A stretch of DNA of 39,150 nt from a bacterium (GTDB taxonomy: Bacteria; Zhuqueibacterota; QNDG01; JAFGCO01), in the NCBI GenBank assembly GCA_016932575.1, contig JAFGCO010000072.1:1-39150 (forward strand), read 5' to 3'. A program made the translations under genes and the position numbers. Shown here in pieces: positions 33,995 through 39,150 of the stretch. Position 1 is the first letter of the stretch. The number at the start of each line of letters is the position of its first letter. The notes beneath the pieces were generated by a model, which saw nothing but the letters and a program-made list of their open reading frames with translations, searched no databases and was not told the origin of the DNA.

Positions 33995-34918
33995 CTATCC
34001 CACCAGCTCCCCCAGCCCCTCCTCAAATCCTTTCACAACCTGATACTTCAAATCTTTCTTCGCCTTTTCTATCCCTGCCTGCGAATGCTTCACATCGCCA
34101 ACCCGAGCCTCATCATACTTCGGTTCAATCATTTTACCCGTCAATTTATTAATCGTGCTCACCAATTCATTCAGCGTAATCCGCTGATTGCATGCAATAT
34201 TAAACACTTCACCGGAACAATTAACCGCATCCGCCTGACATGCCAGCAGATTCGCACTCACCACATTCTGAATATACGTGAAATCCCGGGATTGCTGCCC
34301 GTCCCCGTAAATTGTGGGTGTTTTTCCCGCTTTCATGAGGCTCACAAATTTGGGAATCACCGCCGAATACTGGGAGGCCGGATCCTGACGCGGACCGAAC
34401 ACATTAAAATAGCGGAGTGCCACTGCAGGAAGGCCGTACACTCTGTAAAACACCTGGCAGTACTTCTCTCCGGCTAATTTGGCCACAGCATAGGGGGATA
34501 ATGGATTGGGCGCCATATCTTCGGTTTTAGGCAGGACCTCAGAGTTACCATAAATCGATGAAGAAGATGCGAAAACCAGGCGTTTCACATTTGCCTCTTT
34601 AGCCGCATCCAGCACGTGCAGCGTGCCTGTCACATTCACTTCATTCGTAGTCACCGGATCCTGAACGGATCTCGGCACGGAAGGCAGGGCCGCCTGATGC
34701 AGCACATAATCCACGCCCTTCATGGCCTCGTGAACAATGTGATAACTGCGAATGTCGCCTTCGATGAGTTCGATTTTATCCAGAAAAGGTTGAATATTTT
34801 CACGTTTGCCCGTTGAAAAATTATCCAGAACGCGGACCTTCTCGCCTCGGTTGACCAGTTCTTCGACAATATTACTTCCGATAAACCCGGCTCCGCCGGT
34901 GACTAGGTATAGAGACAT
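33995..34918 (-). CDS. NAD-dependent UDP-sugar 4-epimerase (GalE/WbpP-like)
   Basis: A 307-residue extended SDR. VTGGAGFIGSNIVEEL (residues 6-21) is the NAD loop; HQAALPSVPRSVQDP, ASSSSIYGN and YAVAK (about 148) form the active site; YFNVFGPRQDP and GDGQQSRDFTYI are typical of UDP-glucose/UDP-GlcNAc 4-epimerases. It is close to the short WbpP/Gne-type enzymes. Known: it interconverts UDP-Glc(NAc) and UDP-Gal(NAc), or the matching uronic acids. Neighbours are a toxin-antitoxin pair downstream and a four-helix-bundle gene upstream, so it stands alone rather than in a tight operon. Confidence 0.88.
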   Translation of the reverse strand: MSLYLVTGGAGFIGSNIVEELVNRGEKVRVLDNFSTGKRENIQPFLDKIELIEGDIRSYHIVHEAMKGVDYVLHQAALPSVPRSVQDPVTTNEVNVTGTLHVLDAAKEANVKRLVFASSSSIYGNSEVLPKTEDMAPNPLSPYAVAKLAGEKYCQVFYRVYGLPAVALRYFNVFGPRQDPASQYSAVIPKFVSLMKAGKTPTIYGDGQQSRDFTYIQNVVSANLLACQADAVNCSGEVFNIACNQRITLNELVSTINKLTGKMIEPKYDEARVGDVKHSQAGIEKAKKDLKYQVVKGFEEGLGELVG

Positions 34919-34940
34919 GAATAATCCAATTTTTAATTAA

Positions 34941-35038
34941 TGTATATGGGTATATGAGTATATGGGTACATGTGTCCTCCCCATTCCCAAAAACATTTTT
35001 TTACCCATTTACTCATCTACTATTCTACTCATTTACTT
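34941..35038. repeat. TATATGGGTATATGAG and TTACCCATTTACTCATC word repeats
   Basis: Runs of near-repeated seven- to eight-base words at 34941..34974 and 35001..35038. The second run overlaps the stop codon of the four-helix-bundle gene. Similar words are found at 219..252, 1698..1729, 25751..25790 and 35443..35479. Confidence 0.55.
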
Positions 35039-35383
35039 TTTTCTTTTTAAATAGCGAATTAAATTCAACAGCTTTTTTCTAATTAATTCCAATTTCATTA
35101 ATACATCTAAATCATTTAAATAATTTAATTCTTTTACGAGAATCAGTTGTGTCTCAAGCTCAGATAATGATCCTAATGAAATATATAAAAATTGAATATA
35201 TTCTTTATTTGAACTTCTTGCAGCACCTTCCGCAATATTTGAAGGAATAGATACAGCACATCTTCTCATTTGGCTTATTAGTCCATATTGTTCATCACGA
35301 GGTAATTTTTTCGTGAGTAAATATATGTCTTTTACCATATCAATACCAAGTTTCCACACATCAAGATCTTTATGTGTTTTCAT
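35033..35383 (-). CDS. Four-helix-bundle protein (23S rRNA IVP family)
   Basis: A 116-residue all-helical protein of the IVP/TIGR02436 family. HKDLDVWKLGIDMVKDIYLL at the N-terminus, YGLISQMRRCAVSIPSNIAEG in the middle and LYISLGSLSELETQL near the end are the three family blocks. ATG 35383 gives the family-typical start; an ATG at 35422 would add thirteen residues without family similarity, with only weak purine-rich sequence upstream. Known: first found in rRNA intervening sequences, but most copies lie elsewhere and are of unknown function. Here no rRNA is nearby; both ends are bordered by word repeats, suggesting it travels as a small cassette. Confidence 0.88.
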   Translation of the reverse strand: MKTHKDLDVWKLGIDMVKDIYLLTKKLPRDEQYGLISQMRRCAVSIPSNIAEGAARSSNKEYIQFLYISLGSLSELETQLILVKELNYLNDLDVLMKLELIRKKLLNLIRYLKRKK

Positions 35384-35442
35384 TTTGATAAATTTATTTA
35401 CGGGTATACGAGACCCACTCATATTAATAAGCTTTTTCTTTT

Positions 35443-35479
35443 CCCCATCTACTCATCTACCCATTTACCCATCTACTTA
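35443..35479. repeat. CCCATCTACTCATCTACCC word repeat
   Basis: Tandem near-copies of an eight-base word between the IVP gene and the WbpI-like gene, overlapping neither coding region. Same family as 35001..35038, giving flanking repeats on both sides of the IVP gene. Confidence 0.55.
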
Positions 35480-35482
35480 TTG

Positions 35483-36586
35483 TTAAGTCCTACAAAGTAT
35501 TTCCACAATTTTATCAGCAGCTTTTCCGTCTCCGTAAGGCTGAACCTTTTCTTTTCGGAATGCATCCAGGCCGGTATATTTATGCCAGAGCACGTTCCAG
35601 CCCGCATCAATGGTCTCGATCCACTCGGTTTCATCTCTTAAGGTAATGCAGGGCTTTTCGGCCCAGAGCGCTTCTTTCTGCAGTCCGCCGGAATCGGTCA
35701 TGACATATTGGCTCGAGGTTAAAAGCTGAAGAAGCTGAAAATAGCTGACCGGTTCGATCTGGCGTACATTGGAAGTGAAAGCGCGCAGCTCTTTTTCAAG
35801 ACGTTTTTTAACGCGGGGATGAACAGGAAACACAACCGGGGTTTCTTCTGCCATTTGATTGACAAATTTGACAATGTTTTTAAACCGGCCAATGTCATTT
35901 GTATTTTCCGCCCGGTGGCAGGTAAACAGGCTGTATTGTCCCGTCTCGAGGTTCAGAGATTCCAGAACGGACGGTTTTGACTGCGCCACATTGCACGCGC
36001 CCAAAAACAAATCATACATCACATCCCCGGTAAACAGGGCGGTTTGTCCGGACAGGTCTATTTCGGAATTTCGTGTGTTTTGAGTGGTAAACCCTTCCCG
36101 TTTTAAAAGATCCACAGCCGCCTGACAGGGGCAGAATAAAAGGCTTGAAATCCGGTCCGTGCAAATCCGGTTGATCTCTTCGGGCATCCGGCGGTTGTAA
36201 CTTCGCAGTCCTGCTTCCACATGAGCGACTGGAATATTGAGTTTAGCAGCAGCGAGGGCACCTCCCAGGGTGGAATTGGTATCGCCGTACACGACCACAC
36301 AATCCGGCTCTTCCTTCTGAAGCACGGCCTCGGTTTTCATCAGGATGCCGGCGGTCTGCTCACCCTGCGCCGCGGATCCGACCTCCAGATGATGATCCGG
36401 CTTCCGTATGCCCAGCTCGTTAAAAAACACCCGGGACATGTCATAATCATAATGCTGGCCCGTATGGATCAATACATCCCGGATGTTTTTTTCGTTTTCA
36501 CGATTGTATTTTTGGATGGCCGTTGAAACCGGAAAATACTTGAGAAACTGGGGCCGCGCACCGACGATGTTGATGACTTTTAGCAT
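35483..36586 (-). CDS. wbpI: UDP-2,3-diacetamido-glucuronate 2-epimerase-like (WbpI)
   Basis: A 367-residue non-hydrolysing UDP-sugar 2-epimerase. VGARPQFLK at the start, HTGQHYD, GDTNSTLGG, HVEAGLRSYNRRMPEEINR and the UDP-site HRAENTND and FPVHPR are all intact. The segment TDSGGLQKEALWAEKPC followed by LRDETEWIETIDAGW is the form seen in WbpI-type enzymes rather than in WecB. Known: WbpI converts UDP-GlcNAc3NAcA to the mannuronate epimer in Pseudomonas aeruginosa B-band O-antigen. A WbpB-like dehydrogenase two genes upstream supports this. First 12 codons are base-identical with the next gene upstream. Confidence 0.86.
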   Translation of the reverse strand: MLKVINIVGARPQFLKYFPVSTAIQKYNRENEKNIRDVLIHTGQHYDYDMSRVFFNELGIRKPDHHLEVGSAAQGEQTAGILMKTEAVLQKEEPDCVVVYGDTNSTLGGALAAAKLNIPVAHVEAGLRSYNRRMPEEINRICTDRISSLLFCPCQAAVDLLKREGFTTQNTRNSEIDLSGQTALFTGDVMYDLFLGACNVAQSKPSVLESLNLETGQYSLFTCHRAENTNDIGRFKNIVKFVNQMAEETPVVFPVHPRVKKRLEKELRAFTSNVRQIEPVSYFQLLQLLTSSQYVMTDSGGLQKEALWAEKPCITLRDETEWIETIDAGWNVLWHKYTGLDAFRKEKVQPYGDGKAADKIVEILCRT

Positions 36587-36591
36587 TTATT
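36552..36591. repeat. 40-base exact repeat, copy 1 (5' end of the WbpI-like gene)
   Basis: Identical to 37713..37752 at all 40 bases, covering five bases upstream of the ATG plus the codons for MLKVINIVGAR and the first bases of the next. Beyond it the two genes differ strongly. Confidence 0.85.
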
Positions 36592-36606
36592 CAGATCTAA
36601 TTGAAC

Positions 36607-36633
36607 ACCGCAAAGACGCAGAGAACGCAAAGT
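36607..36633. repeat. CGCAAAGACGCAGAGAACG word repeat
   Basis: Nine-base word CGCAAAGA/CGCAGAGA/ACGCAAAG in the 57-base gap between the two epimerase genes. Same vocabulary as 33250..33280. Confidence 0.5.
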
Positions 36634-36643
36634 AAATTTTATA

Positions 36644-37747
36644 TCAATTGGATTTTTTATAAATATCAGAAAGAACATCAACGATTCGTTGAGCAGTCTG
36701 GCCATCCCACAGCGGTGGGATTCGGCCATTTTTAGGGTGATCGATGGCATCGTGGAATGCGGTAATAATACCTTCTGTGTTTAGTGGGACAAGCCGGTTG
36801 GTACCTAAAGTAACTGTGCTTGGCCGTTCCGTGTTTGGCCGTAATGTCAGGCATTGAATTCCCAGCCATGTGGTCTCTTCCTGAATACCTCCGGAATCAG
36901 TCAATACAATTCCTGCATGTTTCATTAGTGTTAAAAAAACTAAATATCCTACAGGATCGATAAGATGCAGATCAGGCATGGCGTCCACATGCGATTTTAA
37001 TCCAAACAGATCGAGCATTTTTCTGGTTCTGGGATGAATCGGAAAGATGACAGGCATTTCCAACTGGATTTTTCCAAATGCATCGATGATCATTTTTATA
37101 CTGTTTTCCTGATCCACATTTGACGGCCGGTGCAGAGTCACCAATGCATACTTTTTTGGCTGTAATGAAAAATGGTTGAGTATATCGACCCCGTTCAATT
37201 TTTGCAGATTATCAATCAGCGAATCGATCATTACATTGCCTGTAAAATGAATTTTAGATTCTGAAATACCTTCCGATTTAAGATGATCCAATCCACTCTT
37301 TTCGGTAACAAAAAGATAATCTGAAATCGAATCTGTGATTATTCTGTTGATCTCTTCTGGCATTGAGCGGTCACCGCTGCGTAAGCCAGCTTCAACATGA
37401 GCGACAGGGATAGATAACTTGGATGCCAATATTGAGGCGGCCAGCGTGGAATTCACATCTCCAACCACCAAAATGAGATCAGGTTTTTGGATAATTATAC
37501 TTTTTTCAAGAGCTACCATGATTTTTCCGGTTTGCTCTGCATGTGATCCGGAGCCGACGCCCAGGTATTCATCTGGTTTAGGCATACTAAGATCTTTAAA
37601 AAACAATTGAGACATCTTTTCATCATAATGCTGTCCAGTATGGATCAGTATGGGATGAAATCGGCCAGACTGCTGCATCTGACGATAAATGGGTGCGATT
37701 TTAATGAAGTTAGGCCGCGCACCGACGATGTTGATGACTTTTAGCAT
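36644..37747 (-). CDS. wecB: Non-hydrolysing UDP-GlcNAc 2-epimerase (WecB)
   Basis: Interconverts UDP-GlcNAc and UDP-ManNAc. 367 residues, family length. VGARPNFIKIAPIYRQM, HTGQHYDEKMSQLFF, GDVNSTLAAS, HVEAGLRSGDRSMPEEINR (catalytic acid pair), TLHRPSNVD, FPIHPRTR and TDSGGIQEETTWLGIQC followed by LRPNTERP are all present; the last two are the WecB form, in contrast to the neighbouring WbpI form. It lies 57 bases upstream of the WbpI-like gene and shares its first 40 bases exactly. Inference: it supplies a ManNAc-type donor, or acts on a related diacetamido sugar. Confidence 0.9.
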   Translation of the reverse strand: MLKVINIVGARPNFIKIAPIYRQMQQSGRFHPILIHTGQHYDEKMSQLFFKDLSMPKPDEYLGVGSGSHAEQTGKIMVALEKSIIIQKPDLILVVGDVNSTLAASILASKLSIPVAHVEAGLRSGDRSMPEEINRIITDSISDYLFVTEKSGLDHLKSEGISESKIHFTGNVMIDSLIDNLQKLNGVDILNHFSLQPKKYALVTLHRPSNVDQENSIKMIIDAFGKIQLEMPVIFPIHPRTRKMLDLFGLKSHVDAMPDLHLIDPVGYLVFLTLMKHAGIVLTDSGGIQEETTWLGIQCLTLRPNTERPSTVTLGTNRLVPLNTEGIITAFHDAIDHPKNGRIPPLWDGQTAQRIVDVLSDIYKKSN

Positions 37748-37752
37748 TTATT
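37713..37752. repeat. 40-base exact repeat, copy 2 (5' end of wecB)
   Basis: Partner of 36552..36591; see there. It includes the ATG at 37747 and all wobble positions of the first 11 codons. Confidence 0.85.
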
Positions 37753-38099
37753 TCCTTAAAAAGCGCATGGAGCATGGGGCATTGAGTTATATCAGGCGGT
37801 TATCATTTTTTCAGTGATTTTTGAAAGTTGGTTATTTTTCGACACAGAACTTCAATATTATCAAGAAAATTTTCTTTCATTTGATACGAAACAAGATTTC
37901 TTTTATGCAGAATATTTGAAAATCGAAAACGAGCCAATATGATATCCTGCAAATCTGATTATTTTTTCACCCCAAGCCCTATGCCCCATGCTCCATGCCC
38001 TATGCCCCATGCTTTGAACCCCATGCCCCATGCTGAATTCTGTTTTTCACGGTCAACGATCCACTGTCCACACTCTTCGGTCAACGCTCGAATTTGTAT
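37753..38099. other. Gene-free gap with CCATGCCC word repeats and a small unknown frame
   Basis: Words of the type CCCTATGCCCCATGCTCCATG occur at 37970..38034, with inverted forms (GCATGGAGCATGGGGCAT) at 37763..37780. A minus-strand frame at 37803..37952 (TTG start, about 49 residues, helical and basic: ILARFRFSNILHKRNLVSYQ) might be a gene relic, but I recognise no family and no ribosome site, so I do not call it a gene. Confidence 0.5.
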
Positions 38100-39050
38100 C
38101 TACTCCTCAAGAAGCATCCGGTGCTTTTTCTCAGAATCGCAGTTGACCACATCGGCGCACCGCATTTTCTGCACCAGCTCAATGGAAGGACGGGCGTCTT
38201 CAAGCGTGTATCCTTTTCCGGCAATGGCCTTTTCATATAACAAGGTATGAAGATCTGTGAATCCTTCAGAAAATTCCAGAGGCCGGCCGTCGATGGTAAT
38301 CAGCCGGTAAGTCGACTGATTTTCCTGATTGACAGACTCAGGCAGATCGGACCGGTTCAAAGACAAATACCATTTGATGCGCGCGTTTTTCAGTTCCAGA
38401 AATCCCGCGGCTCTGCGATGTTCCATGACATGGATTTCGGAATGCTGTACGGCTCCAAATATCCAGATCAGCATATCAAAAAAATGAATACCGATATTTG
38501 TGGCAATGCCGCCGGATTTTCTGATATCGCCTTTCCATGAATAATCGTACCAGATTCCCCGTCCGGTGATGTACGTCAGCTCGATATCATGCTTTTCCGA
38601 CTGATTCATATTTAAAATCTGCTCTCTCAGGGATTGAATGGCGGAATGCAGCCTGAGCTGAAAAACCACATTCACCCGCTTTCCGGTTTCCTTCTCCAGA
38701 TCCTGAAGCGCATCCACATTCCACGGATTCAGGACCACAGGTTTTTCACAGATCACATCAGTGCCCAACCGGAGCGCAAACCGGATATGCGCGTCATGCA
38801 GGTGATTCGGTGAACAGATTGAAACCCACTCGATCCGTTTGTGTGCTCCCATGTGGCGCAGTTTTTCCGCGTGCCGGTCAAACCGCTCGAATTCAGTAAA
38901 AAAATCACATTCCGGAAAATAGCGGTCAAGAATGCCCACAGAGTCCGAGGGATCCATCGCACAAATCAACTGATTGCCGGTTTCCCGAATGGCATTTAAA
39001 TGGCGCGGGGCGATGTAACCACCTGCGCCGATTAATGCGAAGCGTTTCAT
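38100..39050 (-). CDS. wbpB: UDP-GlcNAcA 3-dehydrogenase-like oxidoreductase (WbpB/WlbA)
   Basis: A 316-residue Gfo/Idh/MocA oxidoreductase, the same length as I recall for P. aeruginosa WbpB. FALIGAGGYIAPRHLNAI at the N-terminus (NAD fold), FFTEFERFDRH, WVSICSPNHLHDAHI, CEKPVVLNPWNVD (the EKP motif), LTYITGRGIWYDYSWKGD, and GGIATNIGIHFFDML (catalytic Asp/His segment) closely follow WbpB/WlbA. Known: oxidises the 3-position of UDP-GlcNAcA before transamination by WbpE and acetylation by WbpD. Those partners are not in the window but would be expected to the right of 39150. It is the first gene seen in the cluster; a 32-base tandem repeat lies just upstream of its ATG. Confidence 0.92.
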   Translation of the reverse strand: MKRFALIGAGGYIAPRHLNAIRETGNQLICAMDPSDSVGILDRYFPECDFFTEFERFDRHAEKLRHMGAHKRIEWVSICSPNHLHDAHIRFALRLGTDVICEKPVVLNPWNVDALQDLEKETGKRVNVVFQLRLHSAIQSLREQILNMNQSEKHDIELTYITGRGIWYDYSWKGDIRKSGGIATNIGIHFFDMLIWIFGAVQHSEIHVMEHRRAAGFLELKNARIKWYLSLNRSDLPESVNQENQSTYRLITIDGRPLEFSEGFTDLHTLLYEKAIAGKGYTLEDARPSIELVQKMRCADVVNCDSEKKHRMLLEE

Positions 39051-39054
39051 ATCT

Positions 39055-39150
39055 CGAGTCCTTGAGTCATTGTGTCTTTGAGTCTTTGAGTCATAGAGTC
39101 ATTGTGTCTTTGAGTCCTTGAGTCATAGAGTCATTGTGTCTTTGAGTCCT
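39055..39150. repeat. 32-base tandem repeat of GAGTC-type words
   Basis: ATTGTGTCTTTGAGTC starts at 39069, 39101 and 39133, an exact 32-base period; each unit is itself made of short words ending in GAGTC. It begins five bases upstream of the wbpB start and runs off the window end. There are no unique spacers, so it is not CRISPR. Confidence 0.8.

Noticed and set aside
35033-35383. The four-helix-bundle gene as a sign of a 23S rRNA intervening sequence
   Set aside because: No rRNA sequence is found around it; the family is common outside rRNA genes.
39055-39150. CRISPR-like regular 32-base period at the right end
   Set aside because: Units are contiguous with no unique spacers and are themselves made of shorter words, so it is a tandem repeat. 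No cas genes are present.

Overview
The window is almost entirely a surface-polysaccharide (O-antigen or exopolysaccharide) gene cluster. Every protein gene I can support lies on the minus strand, so transcription runs from the right end to the left end. No tRNA, rRNA or CRISPR array is visible. The host looks like a Gram-negative, AT-rich environmental bacterium. A secreted FG-GAP protein ends in an LPNPFN-type C-terminal sorting domain, which is typical of the FCB superphylum (KSB1, Marinimicrobia and relatives). Gene-free gaps are filled with word-like degenerate repeats that are also common in Desulfobacterota and candidate-phylum genomes. I cannot fix the phylum from the sequence.

Layout in transcription order. 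(1) 39.1-35.5 kb: WbpB-type dehydrogenase, WecB-type 2-epimerase and WbpI-type 2-epimerase, part of a UDP-acetamido-mannuronate pathway. (2) 35.4-32.7 kb: four-helix-bundle protein, a GalE/WbpP-type epimerase, a DUF433/DUF5615 toxin-antitoxin pair, and a nucleotidyltransferase beside a truncated HEPN gene. (3) 32.6-25.8 kb: small four-helix transporter, B12-binding radical SAM enzyme, DPM1-like GT2, GT39/PMT-like membrane glycosyltransferase and a NodU/CmcH carbamoyltransferase. (4) 25.5-22.4 kb: a nucleotidyltransferase fused to a GHMP-kinase-like domain, then Gmd and Fcl for GDP-L-fucose. (5) 22.4-14.9 kb: three alkaline-phosphatase-superfamily proteins and one secreted FG-GAP propeller. (6) 14.8-1.9 kb: Wzx flippase, GT9, Wzy-like polymerase, five GT4 enzymes, an SDR epimerase, a PaaK-like adenylating enzyme and a GNAT acetyltransferase. 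(7) 1.9-0 kb: an intact MntA-HepT toxin-antitoxin pair between two imperfect direct repeats.

How it fits together (inference): nucleotide sugars are made by groups 1 and 4, and repeat units are assembled by the GT4/GT9 enzymes. Wzx flips them and Wzy polymerises them. Further modification (carbamoylation, acylation, phospho- or sulfo-transfer, radical chemistry) would come from the other enzymes. No initiating phosphoglycosyltransferase and no Wzz chain-length regulator is seen, so the locus probably continues beyond the right edge or relies on genes elsewhere.

The most unusual part is group 5. The three AP-superfamily proteins share a short C-terminal signature (RL-R/K-S/A-LGY). In one gene that tail is cut off by an in-frame TGA. 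In another the C-terminal half lies in the -1 frame after a classical T_TTT_TTA slippery heptamer. Several genes here also seem to use rare start codons (ATA, CTG, TTG). Base composition is mosaic: visibly AT-rich at 5-7 and 18-20.4 kb, visibly GC-richer at 25.8-32 kb.
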